Positions 32,243 to 40,548 of a stretch of 64,000 nucleotides of DNA are shown here, piece after piece. The position numbers were made by a program, and so were the translations under genes. The stretch is from positions 3,166,734-3,230,733 of the forward strand of contig NZ_LJYW01000001.1 in NCBI RefSeq assembly GCF_001305515.1, in the 5' to 3' direction. The first letter of the stretch is position 1; every line of letters starts with the position of its first letter. Below the pieces are notes generated by a model, which worked only from the letters and a program-made list of their open reading frames with translations, made no database searches and had not been told where the DNA came from. The stretch comes from Prosthecodimorpha hirschii. Its GTDB lineage: Bacteria > Pseudomonadota > Alphaproteobacteria > Rhizobiales > Ancalomicrobiaceae.

Positions 32243-32524
32243 ATTCATGGCAGGAAAGTGCGTCTGAAGACGCCATGACGGCCCGAGAATCCCCAGCCTC
32301 AATACTTCCGATCTCGCTCTCCGGGGCGGGTTCTCTTTTGTCAGCACCATCGAGGTGATCCCCGAGCCCAAGCCCCGCGCGGCTCCCGCGCTGACGCACG
32401 ATCGTCACGGTCCCGTAGCTGCAGAGCGCGGGTACAGCGTCTGGTAGAGACCTTGGGTCCTTACGGCACCCCCTTGCCCGCGGGGGCGCGCGCAGCCCGA
32501 GAATCCGCTAGCGGCTCCTATGGG

Positions 32525-32653
32525 TTTGGGTTGGAAACGGTTGGAAATGGCCGATAGGTCTCTCTAAGTCTCTGATCTCACTTGCGGCACCGAATCCAAC
32601 CCAGATTTTGGGTTGGAGCCGTTTGGGTTGGAAATGGCCGATTTGGGTTGGAA
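32525..32653 (+). repeat. iteron-like TTTGGGTTGGA cluster
   Basis: TTTGGGTTGGA begins at 32525, 32607, 32622 and 32642, all in one orientation. The complement TCCAACCCA at 32595-32603 forms a 9-bp, 5-base-loop hairpin with 32609-32617. A longer 17-base unit GGTTGGAAATGGCCGAT repeats exactly at 32539 and 32626. The cluster ends 37 bases before the methyltransferase start. Confidence 0.7.
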
Positions 32654-32689
32654 CCCTGCAGACCCGCCGCTGTCGCCGAGGACCCTACC

Positions 32690-34033
32690 ATGTCTGACCT
32701 GCAGATCGCGTATCGGCCGGTCGGCTCGCTGCTCCCCTACGCCCGCAACGCCCGCACCCATTCCGACGAGCAGGTCGCACAGATCGCGGCTTCGATCCGA
32801 GAGTTCGGCTGGACCAACCCGATCCTGATCGACGACGACGGCGGCATCATCGCCGGGCACGGCCGGCTTCTGGCGGCCCGCCAACTCGGCATGGCCGAGG
32901 TGCCGACCATCACGCTCGCCGGCTTGTCCGAGACGCAGAAGCGCGCGCTGGTCATCGCCGACAACAAGCTGGCGCTGAACGCCGGCTGGGACGACGAGCT
33001 GCTCGCCGTCGAACTGCAGGCGCTGATCGACGAGGGTTTCGAGGCCGCCGTCACCGGCTTCTCCGAAGCCGAGATCAACGAGCTGATCGCCGCCGCCACA
33101 GCGACCGAGACCGGCCACACCGACGAGGACGCCATCCCGGAGGCGCCGAAGACGCCGGTCACCCGGCGCGGCGACCTCTGGCTCCTTGGCGCGCATCGGC
33201 TTCTGTGCGGCGATTCCACCGACGCGGCCGACGTGACCAGGGTCATGGCCGGCCAGCGCGCCGCCCTGTTCGCGACCGATCCGCCCTATCTCGTCGACTA
33301 CGACGGCACCAACCACCCGACCAAGAAGGGCGCGACGCCCAAGGCGAAGAAGATCGCCAACAAGGATTGGTCGGAGGAATACATCGAGCAGAAACACTGG
33401 GACGACTCGTCCCAGGGGCCGCAGTTCTACGAGGCCTTCATGGCGACCGCGATCGAGCATGCGATCGCCGAGGACGCCGCCTGGTACTGCTGGCACGCCT
33501 CCCGGCGCCAGGCCATGCTGGAGGCCTGCTGGACTAAGTTCGAGGTGCTGCACCACCAGCAGATCATCTGGGCGAAGAGCCGCCCGGTGCTGACGCGGTC
33601 GGTGCTTCTCTGGGCGCACGAGCCGTGCCTGTTCGGCTGGCGCAAGGCCAAGAAGCCGCGGATCAACCGCGAGGGCTTCGAGAACTGGCCGACGACGGTC
33701 TGGTCGATCCCGTCGAGCGAGATCGAGACGCGCGAGCATCCGACGTCGAAGCCGGTCCGCATCTTCACGGTGCCCATGGAACTGCACACCGCACCGGGCG
33801 AGGTCTGTTACGAGCCCTTCTCCGGCTCGGGCTCGCAGCTGATCGCCGGGGAGAAGACCGGCCGACGGGTTTTTGGGCTCGAACTCTCGGAGACCTTCTG
33901 CGACGTAATCGTCAGCCGCTGGCAGGCGTTCACGGGGAAGACAGTCACGCTTGACGGGGATGGCCGGACGTTCGACGCGGTCAAGGCAGAGCGCCTGAAT
34001 GAGGCGCCGCCCGAGACAAGGAGCGCGGCATGA
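32690..34033 (+). CDS. ParB-like nuclease domain / DNA methyltransferase fusion
   Basis: A 447-aa protein. The N-terminal ParB/Srx-like domain covers about residues 1-110 (LLPYARNARTHSDEQVAQIAASIREFGWTNPILID..GIIAGHGRLLAARQLG). The C-terminal domain is an amino-methyltransferase, with DPPY in FATDPPYLVDYDG near residue 197 and the SAM loop EPFSGSGSQLIAGE near 376. This beta-type order fits N6-adenine or N4-cytosine methylation. No partner restriction enzyme lies beside it, so it is an orphan phage methylase, perhaps protecting phage DNA. GAGGA lies 8 bases upstream. Confidence 0.9.
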   Translation: MSDLQIAYRPVGSLLPYARNARTHSDEQVAQIAASIREFGWTNPILIDDDGGIIAGHGRLLAARQLGMAEVPTITLAGLSETQKRALVIADNKLALNAGWDDELLAVELQALIDEGFEAAVTGFSEAEINELIAAATATETGHTDEDAIPEAPKTPVTRRGDLWLLGAHRLLCGDSTDAADVTRVMAGQRAALFATDPPYLVDYDGTNHPTKKGATPKAKKIANKDWSEEYIEQKHWDDSSQGPQFYEAFMATAIEHAIAEDAAWYCWHASRRQAMLEACWTKFEVLHHQQIIWAKSRPVLTRSVLLWAHEPCLFGWRKAKKPRINREGFENWPTTVWSIPSSEIETREHPTSKPVRIFTVPMELHTAPGEVCYEPFSGSGSQLIAGEKTGRRVFGLELSETFCDVIVSRWQAFTGKTVTLDGDGRTFDAVKAERLNEAPPETRSAA

Positions 34034-34245
34034 GGCAATCGCGGACCATGTCGCTGGTCGAGGCCGTCGCCAACGTCCTGGTCGGCTACTGGCTCGCGGT
34101 CCTGACCCAGATTGTCGTCTTTCCGTGGTTCCACCTTCCGGCGCGGCTCAACGATGCCTTGGGCCTCAGCGCCATCTTCACGATCATCAGTTTGGCAAGG
34201 GCCTATCTGATGCGGCGCCTTTTCGAGCGACTCTGCCGAAGTTGA
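34030..34245 (+). CDS. DUF7220-like small membrane protein
   Basis: A 71-aa protein coupled to the methyltransferase (ATGA). It has two hydrophobic segments (VEAVANVLVGYWLAVLTQIVVFPWF and LGLSAIFTIISLARAYLM) separated by a short polar turn. It ends in a basic tail RRLFERLCRS. This matches small phage membrane proteins grouped as DUF7220; function unknown. Confidence 0.7.
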   Translation: MRQSRTMSLVEAVANVLVGYWLAVLTQIVVFPWFHLPARLNDALGLSAIFTIISLARAYLMRRLFERLCRS

Positions 34246-34293
34246 CCGCCGCACTCCCTTGCTGGGCCGCGGTGCGGCGGGCAACCTTGCCGC

Positions 34294-34719
34294 ATGCCGC
34301 GACCGCCCGCCGAGCCTGAACATCCGCCGAGCGCCCCGGCTCCGCCGACCGCGTCAGGAGACGCTCCGCCGGTTCGTCCGCGCATCGGCGTCGCGCTGCT
34401 GCCCGACGACCTTGACGGTGCGATGCAGGCTCTCGACGACGAGGCGTTCCAACGCCTGAGCGAAGCGGTCGCGCGGGAAGCGCAACGCCGGATGCCGAGC
34501 CATGCCCCAGGACAATCGACGGAGACGCAGCCTGCGTCCTCAGCCGTATCTGAAGGTTCGACGACTTACCGTCGCAAGGTGCCCACGGTCGAAGGCCTCA
34601 CGCCCGCGAAGGCGCGGCTGATCCGCGCGGCCGCCAAGGCCGGCCTCAAACCGAATGCCATCGTCAAGGAGTTCGGCGTGACCATCGCCATGGTGCGCGC
34701 CGCGCTCGCCGAGCCGTGA
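34294..34719 (+). CDS. hypothetical protein with C-terminal HTH-like segment
   Basis: A 141-aa protein. The N-terminal 30 residues are Pro/Ala-rich. A helical segment LPDDLDGAMQALDDEAFQRLSEAVAREAQRR follows. The C-terminus EGLTPAKARLIRAAAKAGLKPNAIVKEFGVTIAMVRAALAEP looks like a compact helix-turn-helix. A regulatory role is possible. It converges on the DUF3489 gene, with a shared hairpin between. Confidence 0.65.
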   Translation: MPRPPAEPEHPPSAPAPPTASGDAPPVRPRIGVALLPDDLDGAMQALDDEAFQRLSEAVAREAQRRMPSHAPGQSTETQPASSAVSEGSTTYRRKVPTVEGLTPAKARLIRAAAKAGLKPNAIVKEFGVTIAMVRAALAEP

Positions 34720-34727
34720 AAGGCAAA

Positions 34728-34750
34728 GCGCCGCCCGGTCGGGGCGGCGC
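34728..34750. terminator. bidirectional hairpin terminator
   Basis: A perfect 9-bp GC stem (GCGCCGCCC / GGGCGGCGC) with a 5-base loop lies between two convergent genes. On the minus strand it is followed by TTTGCCTTT, a good intrinsic terminator for the leftward DUF3489 gene. Confidence 0.7.
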
Positions 34751-34778
34751 CGTCGATGGGATCGGCTGGAGACGTAGG

Positions 34779-35372
34779 TCAGGCCTTGCGGTCGATCAGA
34801 CGATACACGCGACCCCTCTCGGCCTCCTTCTCGGACGTGAGATCAAGCCCGAGCTTCTTCTTCAGCGCGCCTGCAAGAAAGCCTCTCGCCGTATGCGCCC
34901 TCCATCCAGTCGCCTCGACGATCTCGGCGATGGCGGCGCCGGCGGGCGCCTTCAGCATGGTGATGAGCTTCGCCTGCTTGGTCCCGGTGCGGGACTTGCG
35001 GACCGGCGCGCCGTTGGCACCTGTGGGCGCGACCGGCGCTTCGGGCTCGGGCGTCGTGACCGGAACGGCGACATCGCCCCCGCCGCCTGCCTGTAGCGCA
35101 GCGTCCGGCGAGGTGACAGGCTCGATGCCGAGGACCGCGAGGCCGTCATTCGTGAGGATCAGCCTCGTCTCGCGACCGTCGTCCATGCGCCGCCAGACCG
35201 GTTCGTCCTCGACCGCTTCGACTTCCACCACCAGTCCGCTGGTCAGGAGCACGTGCAGCACCTTCGGGATGGCCCCTCCCTTCAGATGATTGGGCATCGG
35301 CAGGAGGTTAAGCGAACTCCGTTGCGACGCGGAACTGAGAACCAGAAGCTGGGTGTCGGTGAGTTTGGCCAT
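34779..35372 (-). CDS. DUF3489 domain protein
   Basis: A 197-aa protein starting MAKLTDTQLLVLSSASQRSSLNLLPMPNHLKGGAIPKVLHVLLTSGLV. A Pro/Ala linker follows. The C-terminal DUF3489 module is KQAKLITMLKAPAGAAIAEIVEATGWRAHTARGFLAGALKKKLGLDLTSEKE. This is a winged-helix-like fold found in alphaproteobacterial phages and plasmids. Likely DNA-binding, function unknown. It is transcribed opposite to the main early run, together with the 73-aa gene upstream. Confidence 0.85.
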   Translation of the reverse strand: MAKLTDTQLLVLSSASQRSSLNLLPMPNHLKGGAIPKVLHVLLTSGLVVEVEAVEDEPVWRRMDDGRETRLILTNDGLAVLGIEPVTSPDAALQAGGGGDVAVPVTTPEPEAPVAPTGANGAPVRKSRTGTKQAKLITMLKAPAGAAIAEIVEATGWRAHTARGFLAGALKKKLGLDLTSEKEAERGRVYRLIDRKA

Positions 35373-35470
35373 GTCGGTCTCCCGTCGTCTGGGCGCCACG
35401 ACCATCGCGGCGCCGCTACGGGTGCGAGCCCCGCAAGGGGGCGGGGCCGTCAGGATGTTGGAGCCCTTGC

Positions 35471-35692
35471 TCAGTCGGCATATTCGCCTTCGTGGAAGGC
35501 ATTGTCGGTGATGCGCTTCAGGAGGGCGGCGTAGTCTTCGAGCGATCCGACATGGCCCCAGGTGACGTCGTCGGGCGAGACCTGGAAGTGATCTTCGCTG
35601 AGCGCGACGATCCGCTGAAGCATCGCGTCGATCTGTTGCTTCTTGGCCAGGAAGGCGGCCAGGGCCCTGGTGTTGTCCTTGCGCTTCAGCAT
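35471..35692 (-). CDS. small hypothetical protein
   Basis: A 73-aa protein (MLKRKDNTRALAAFLAKKQQIDAMLQRIVALSEDHFQVSPDDVTWGHVGSLEDYAALLKRITDNAFHEGEYAD), mostly helical. GGAGG lies 8 bases before this ATG; an ATG 6 bases earlier would leave only a 2-base gap, so it is less likely. Small proteins of this type sit beside DUF3489 genes in related elements. Confidence 0.7.
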   Translation of the reverse strand: MLKRKDNTRALAAFLAKKQQIDAMLQRIVALSEDHFQVSPDDVTWGHVGSLEDYAALLKRITDNAFHEGEYAD

Positions 35693-35808
35693 CGTCATGT
35701 CCTCCGGTCGTGACGGAGTAATGCGTTCTATTTGACCGAAGCCAAGGCAAATGATCGAAGTCGTCGATCACATCACCCCATGATCTGAGGCCGATCGCGA
35801 GGACATCG

Positions 35809-36315
35809 ATGGGTCTCTCGATCGGTGACTTCGCCAAGCGTGTCGGCGTCAGCCACGAAGCGATCCGGAAGGGCATCAAGTCCGGCCGCGTGGTGCTGTC
35901 GTCCGACGGCACGATCGACGAGATGACCCAGGTCGAGCGCTGGCACGCGACGCGCGACCCAAGCAAAGTCCGCGGTGGCCGGCCGATGACGGCGTCAACG
36001 CCGGAGGCCTCGGCGTCCGCTGTAGCCAAGTTCGACCAGTTGAAGACCGCCGAGAAGGCGTTGCAGGTCCAGCTGCTGCAGGAAGAGCTGCGGCAGGTGA
36101 AGGCCGAGACGGTCAACCGCGACGAAGTTCGGCGCAGCCTGACCGCCTTCGCCCGCCTTATCCGCGACAAGTGGGTCAACTTCCCCAACCGCTACGGCCA
36201 GCAGATCGCCGCGGAGGTCGGCTGCGAACCTAAGAGCTTGATGGCGAGCCTGGATCGGTTCGTCCGCCTGCAACTCGACGAGATCGCCAACGCCAAGCCG
36301 ACACTGCCAGACTGA
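35809..36315 (+). CDS. putative terminase small subunit
   Basis: A 168-aa protein. The N-terminal winged HTH (MGLSIGDFAKRVGVSHEAIRKGIKSGRVVLSSDG) resembles Nu1-type DNA recognition. A helical region (VAKFDQLKTAEKALQVQLLQEELRQVKAETVNRDEVRRSLTAFARLIRDKWVNFPNRYG) follows, as in DUF1441/Nu1 proteins, which recognise the packaging site. GAGGA lies 6 bases upstream. It is separated from the large terminase by 2 kb of AT-rich accessory DNA, which is unusual. Confidence 0.7.
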   Translation: MGLSIGDFAKRVGVSHEAIRKGIKSGRVVLSSDGTIDEMTQVERWHATRDPSKVRGGRPMTASTPEASASAVAKFDQLKTAEKALQVQLLQEELRQVKAETVNRDEVRRSLTAFARLIRDKWVNFPNRYGQQIAAEVGCEPKSLMASLDRFVRLQLDEIANAKPTLPD

Positions 36316-36634
36316 TTTCGTTATGATCGATGGGAGTTCGAGCCTTTCCAAAAATGGCATGGCCGCTGACGCCTGGGAGCGTGCAGCGGCCAAGGTTCGT
36401 TGGAGGAAGCCTTAGATCAGCCACCGGCGGCCGAGAAACCGCCGTACCCTCTCGGATTTCGATCTAATTTGATCTTATCAATCCAGTGTTGAAAAAAAAG
36501 AATAAATTCAGCTATTGAGGATGATGCGCTCGATATCGGCTATATAGCCTAATTTGAGGATTATTACTCTCTAACCACCCGTCCTCACGCGCCGCATCCT
36601 TACGAGAGCCTCAGACAAGCCAGGAGGCACCCCT
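36316..36634. other. AT-rich gene-free stretch
   Basis: GC falls sharply, with runs such as TTGAAAAAAAAGAATAAATTC near 36489. No gene is supported. It may hold promoters for the small accessory genes downstream. Confidence 0.5.
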
Positions 36635-36913
36635 TTGATCCGGCGGTCGTTTTTCAAGATGATGGTCGGGATGAGCGCAGCCGAGGCGAACTGCGCGTTC
36701 ATCCGGGACCCGGATCAGCACAGCCTATGCTTTGGACGGTGTAGTTTCATCCGCGACGCCGATCTTCGGTACACTTTCAACGGCCGCTGGGCCCTTCATC
36801 CGGGGGAACGATATGCGGCAGATGTGCCTGGCGCGACGCCGTTGACCCTAGGAGGGCAGCCGACCGCTCAGAGCCAGACCCGAAAGGTCATTGCACCCGG
36901 CAAGGTAGTGTAA
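36635..36913 (+). CDS. possible small Cys-containing protein with an internal repeat
   Basis: A 92-aa frame from a TTG with AGGAGG 7 bases upstream. It contains a short repeat (CAFIRDPD ... CSFIRDADLRYTFNGRWALHPGERY), visible in DNA as repeated TTCATCCG-GAC blocks. No family recognised. The strong ribosome-binding site favours a real gene; composition is intermediate between the AT-rich DNA around it and the phage genes. Confidence 0.4.
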   Translation: MIRRSFFKMMVGMSAAEANCAFIRDPDQHSLCFGRCSFIRDADLRYTFNGRWALHPGERYAADVPGATPLTLGGQPTAQSQTRKVIAPGKVV

Positions 36914-37172
36914 TTCGCCGATACCGAGACCATCTGAGTGGTGATTTGGAATGTGGACGGTGGAGCAGCGGGCGATCCATCGGCGGGAGGGAAGAGAGGG
37001 TTCCGCCAAACCGGACAAATTTTCAATGTTTACCGAAGGCTGGAAGATCAGAGAGTCTGTCGAAAAACACTGCAGATTGTTCGGAGTGAGGCGTTTCAGT
37101 GAGTAGTAACCCTCCTTTTCGGATTATATTTTTTATACATTTATAATTCAAAGATAAATTTGCGGTCGAATC

Positions 37173-37523
37173 ATGGCTGATTACGATTTAAAGGATATGC
37201 TAGGGCTGGTGGAGCAGGTCAAGCGCTTCATCCTTACATTCAATCGACTGCGCGCTACTCATGGATTGGAGTTTGACGACATTCTGATTGTGTTGGCGGT
37301 CGTCGAAATCAATTATAGATATAAGGTTCTTTACCCTGCACCCGCGCAAGCCGTCGCAGCGTTCATTCAGATGCCCTATCAGACCACGCGTCGCCGGCTT
37401 GCTGTGCTGACCAAAGCAGGACACCTCCATCGGAGCGAAAGCGGCGGCTACATCGTCGCCGACATCAACTTGCCGAAAGAACTACTCCGTGCCTTCCGCC
37501 AGGAACCCGACATTCAGACGTAA
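37173..37523 (+). CDS. small winged-helix-like regulator
   Basis: A 116-aa protein. The core FDDILIVLAVVEINYRYKVLYPAPAQAVAAFIQMPYQTTRRRLAVLTKAGHLHRSESGGYIVAD has the helix-helix-recognition-helix-wing pattern of MarR/Rrf2-type regulators. It is preceded by 260 bases of AT-rich DNA. Likely an accessory transcription factor. No neighbour gives a target. Confidence 0.6.
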   Translation: MADYDLKDMLGLVEQVKRFILTFNRLRATHGLEFDDILIVLAVVEINYRYKVLYPAPAQAVAAFIQMPYQTTRRRLAVLTKAGHLHRSESGGYIVADINLPKELLRAFRQEPDIQT

Positions 37524-37762
37524 GCCTCTGCTATCGACTTCGATAATAGATAATCTCTGGTCGTAGTCGAGGCATCCTCAGGGGTCTTGGGGCGCTCCGC
37601 GATGGTGTGCTTGTTGCGTGCCATATTCTCGAAGAGCAGGCCACCTGCTTTCGACGGATCGAAGGCAGTCGAACCAACAGGGAACACATGGAGCGCGCCT
37701 CTCGATCAGGGTCGGCTTGAGGCCAACGAAGGCAAACGACGTTCATTTGGAAGCGCGCCGCC

Positions 37763-38008
37763 TCACCAGTTTGAGGCGACGAACAGCGCAAAGATCGGAA
37801 GCCACACGGCGATCGAGAGGAGAAAGACAAGGAGCGTCAGGAACCGATCTGTCGGAGTGCGCGGCGACTTGTCGATGATGGCTTCGACTTCGTCGAGATC
37901 GGGAGGTGCGTCGTCGATCAGGTGCCGGCGCACGAACCTTTTCCAGGCCCGCCTTGTGGCAGGCGGTGTCCGTTTACGGTTTCGCATGGTCTTGGGCGAC
38001 TTGGGCAT
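37763..38008 (-). CDS. possible small membrane protein
   Basis: An 81-aa frame with a very basic N-terminus (RNRKRTPPATRRAWKRFVRRH), an acidic middle (DDAPPDLDEVEAIID) and one C-terminal membrane helix (FLTLLVFLLSIAVWLPIFALFV). The organised layout suggests a real tail-anchored-like protein. No family recognised. Confidence 0.5.
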   Translation of the reverse strand: MPKSPKTMRNRKRTPPATRRAWKRFVRRHLIDDAPPDLDEVEAIIDKSPRTPTDRFLTLLVFLLSIAVWLPIFALFVASNW

Positions 38009-38278
38009 GGCATGCCTGACTCGACTCGCATGGTTCCATCTGAACCATGAATGTAATGAGCATCGGCAAGTACATCGATTGACCCACAGTTGTTATGGGA
38101 TTCTAAGTATTAATATATAATAAGGATATTTGATGCGATTTAAATAAAATTTACATAAAAATTATCCATGACACTGATAACACTCTATATTTAATTGAGT
38201 ATCCAATTGAACGGTGTTGATTTTCACAATTCAACGTTCTGATTGCGGCCCCCAAAACGGGTAATAAAAGGAACGCCG
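38009..38278. other. AT-rich leader of the structural operon
   Basis: Very AT-rich for this genome, with TTAATATATAATAAGG near 38110 and ATTTAAATAAAATTTAC near 38139. TTGACC at 38079 with A/T-rich sequence about 17-19 bases on could be a promoter for the late genes, but no -10 stands out. No gene. Confidence 0.4.
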
Positions 38279-38344
38279 ATGGATGCGTCGGACCGGCAGC
38301 ACGGCACGTGCCGGAGCGCCATGGCCTCTCTATCTCTATGCTGA
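38279..38344 (+). CDS. possible 21-aa leader peptide before the terminase
   Basis: An ATG preceded at 6 bases by AAGGA opens a 21-codon frame. Its TGA (38342-38344) overlaps the terminase ATG as ATGCTGA. The terminase start itself has no ribosome-binding site, so ribosomes finishing the leader could restart there. Shown by position only. Confidence 0.4.
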   Translation: MDASDRQHGTCRSAMASLSLC

Positions 38345-40326
38345 CCGACCACGACTGGGCGCTGACGGTGCTCTGCGAGGAGAGTCGCCCGGACGCCGCG
38401 GTGACGGTCTCGGAATGGGCCGACGAGCATCGGGTCCTGAGCTCGAAGGCCTCGGCCGAGCCGGGGCTCTGGCGCACGGACCGAACGCCGTACCTGCGCG
38501 AGATCATGGACGCGCTGTCGAGCTACTCGACGGTCGAGACCGTGGTGGTGATGAAGGGCGCGCAGGTCGGCATGTCGGAGGCCGGGCTCAACTTCATCGG
38601 CTACGCCATCCACCATGCCCCCGGTCCGGCGCTCTATGTGATGCCGACGGTCGAGACCGTGAAGCGCATCTCCAAGACCCGGCTCGATCCGATGATCGAG
38701 GCGAGCCCGGTCCTGCAGGAGCGCATCCCGCCGGCCCGCTCGCGCGACGCCTCGAACACGATGTTCTCGAAGGAGTATCTCGGCGGCGTCCTGATCCTGA
38801 CCGGCGCCAACTCGGCCTCTGCGCTTCGGTCCTCGCCGATCCGCTACCTGGTGCTCGACGAGGTCGACGCCTATCCGGCCAATGTCGACGACGAGGGCGA
38901 TCCGGTCACGCTGGCGATCAAGCGCTCGGACACGTTCCTGCGGCGCAAGATCTTCATGCTGTCGACCCCGAGCGTGAAGGGGTTTTCGCGGATCGGCAAA
39001 GCGTTCCGGGAGGGCGACCGGCGCTGGTTCCACGTCGCATGTGACCAATGTGGGGAGCGCCAACCGATCGTCTGGTCGGGGATCCGCTGGCCGGACGGCG
39101 CGCCGGAGGCGGCGGTGTTCGCCTGTCGGTCCTGCGGTCACGAGCATGCCGAACACCGGAAGTCCGATCTGATTGCCGGCGGCGCCTGGGTGCCGACCGC
39201 CGAGCCGAAGCGGGCGGGGCTTCGCTCGTATCACCTGTCGAGCCTGTACTCGCCGTGGAAGTCCTGGGGCGACTGCGCGACGGAGTTCCGCGCCGCCTTC
39301 GGCGACGACAACCGCGCCGACCCGGCGCTGCTGCAGCCCTTCGTCAATACGGTGCTGGGCGAGGAGTGGGAGGACGCCTCCGGCGAGCGCGTCGATGCCG
39401 CGGGCCTGATGGAGGTCCGGGAAGACTACCTTCAGGTCGAGGGAGACCGCCTTCCGGTCCTCCCGGCCAAGGTCGCTTGCCTGATCGCCGGCGTCGACGT
39501 CCAGCCGGACCGCATCGAGCTCGAGGTGGTCGGTTGGGGCCGCGACGAGGAATCCTGGTCGATCGACTTCCGGGTCATTCCCGGCGATCCGTCGGCACCG
39601 GCGCTGTGGGACGAGCTCGATAGCGTCCTTCTGCAGCGCTGGCCGCATCTCGGCGCGCCGGACGGCATGGCGCTCTCGGCCGTATGCGTCGACACCGGCG
39701 GCCACAACACGATCGCGGCTTACGAGTTCGTCAAGCCGCGCCAGAAGCGGCGGGTCTGGGGCATCAAGGGCGCGAGCGACTATCGAGCCCCGATCTGGCC
39801 GAAGCGACCCGGCCGCACCAACAAGGGCAAGATCGATCTCTATTCGGTCGGCGTGCATGCGGCGAAGGACGTGATCACCAAGCGCCTGGCGCGGACCGGG
39901 CCGGAGTTCGCCGGTGCCGGCGCGTGCCACTTCCCGGCCGATCGCGACGCCGGCTATTTCGAGCAGCTGACCGCGGAGGTGAAGCGGACGAAGTTCATCC
40001 GCGGCTTTCCGGTGCCTTTCTTCTGGAAGCCCGATCATGCTCGCAACGAGGCGCTGGACTGCCGGGTCTATGCCTATGCGGCGCTGCACGGGCTCTTCGC
40101 CCTCGGCTTCAAGCTGAACGCCACCGCCGACCAGATCGCCCGCGCGGTGGCGGACGCGGAAGCGGCCGCCGGTCGGTCCCCACCGCCCCCCGCCGAGCCC
40201 GCGGCCGCAGAGGTCCGTCCGGATCTGCCCGCGGCCGCTCGCAACGCCAGCGCGCCGAAGCCGGTTCGACCCGACGGCTGGATCCGACCGGCCAGGGTCC
40301 GGCGCGGCGGCTGGCTCGATCGCTAG
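38338..40326 (+). CDS. phage terminase large subunit, GpA family
   Basis: The ATP-driven motor and nuclease that packages DNA into heads. The 662-aa protein has the lambda GpA pattern: an N-terminal ATPase with VVVMKGAQVGMSEAGLNFIGYAI, the acidic strand YLVLDEVDAYPANVDDEGDP and STPSVKGFSRI. A zinc-finger-like CDQCGERQ...CRSCGHEH follows. The nuclease domain contains GVDVQPDRIELEVVGW and VCVDTGGHNT. The C-terminal 70 residues are Pro/Ala/Arg-rich. A GTG at 38308 would add 10 residues but lacks any ribosome-binding site. Confidence 0.92.
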   Translation: MLTDHDWALTVLCEESRPDAAVTVSEWADEHRVLSSKASAEPGLWRTDRTPYLREIMDALSSYSTVETVVVMKGAQVGMSEAGLNFIGYAIHHAPGPALYVMPTVETVKRISKTRLDPMIEASPVLQERIPPARSRDASNTMFSKEYLGGVLILTGANSASALRSSPIRYLVLDEVDAYPANVDDEGDPVTLAIKRSDTFLRRKIFMLSTPSVKGFSRIGKAFREGDRRWFHVACDQCGERQPIVWSGIRWPDGAPEAAVFACRSCGHEHAEHRKSDLIAGGAWVPTAEPKRAGLRSYHLSSLYSPWKSWGDCATEFRAAFGDDNRADPALLQPFVNTVLGEEWEDASGERVDAAGLMEVREDYLQVEGDRLPVLPAKVACLIAGVDVQPDRIELEVVGWGRDEESWSIDFRVIPGDPSAPALWDELDSVLLQRWPHLGAPDGMALSAVCVDTGGHNTIAAYEFVKPRQKRRVWGIKGASDYRAPIWPKRPGRTNKGKIDLYSVGVHAAKDVITKRLARTGPEFAGAGACHFPADRDAGYFEQLTAEVKRTKFIRGFPVPFFWKPDHARNEALDCRVYAYAALHGLFALGFKLNATADQIARAVADAEAAAGRSPPPPAEPAAAEVRPDLPAAARNASAPKPVRPDGWIRPARVRRGGWLDR

Positions 40327-40335
40327 GAGGTAGCC

Positions 40336-40548
40336 GTGGCCACGATTGACGAAGAGATCGCGGCCTTGCGCGAGGCGATCGCCAGCGGCGCGCTCAAGGT
40401 TCGTTCGCGGGTCAACGGCGTCGAGAAGGAGGTCGCCTATGCCTCCTACGACGACCTGCGCAAGCGCCTCGACTTTCTGCGCGGGCTCCAAGCCGGCGGC
40501 GTCCGCCGCAAGGCGATTCTCGCTGCCGTCCATTCCGGCCGGTCCTGA
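40336..40548 (+). CDS. GpW-like head-tail joining protein
   Basis: A 70-aa protein of the GpW type (MATIDEEIAALREAIASGALKVR...VAYASYDDLRKRLDFLRGL), which seals the portal for tail joining. It starts with GTG after a strong AGGAGG site. Position between GpA terminase and portal is the lambda order. Its stop overlaps the portal ATG. Confidence 0.85.
   Translation: MATIDEEIAALREAIASGALKVRSRVNGVEKEVAYASYDDLRKRLDFLRGLQAGGVRRKAILAAVHSGRS

Noticed and set aside
32525-32653. CRISPR array
   Set aside because: The repeats are only 11-17 bases with irregular spacing (82, 15, 20), with no cas genes nearby.
38224-40533. A 769-codon frame antisense to the terminase
   Set aside because: It covers a certain GpA terminase and has no recognisable domain.
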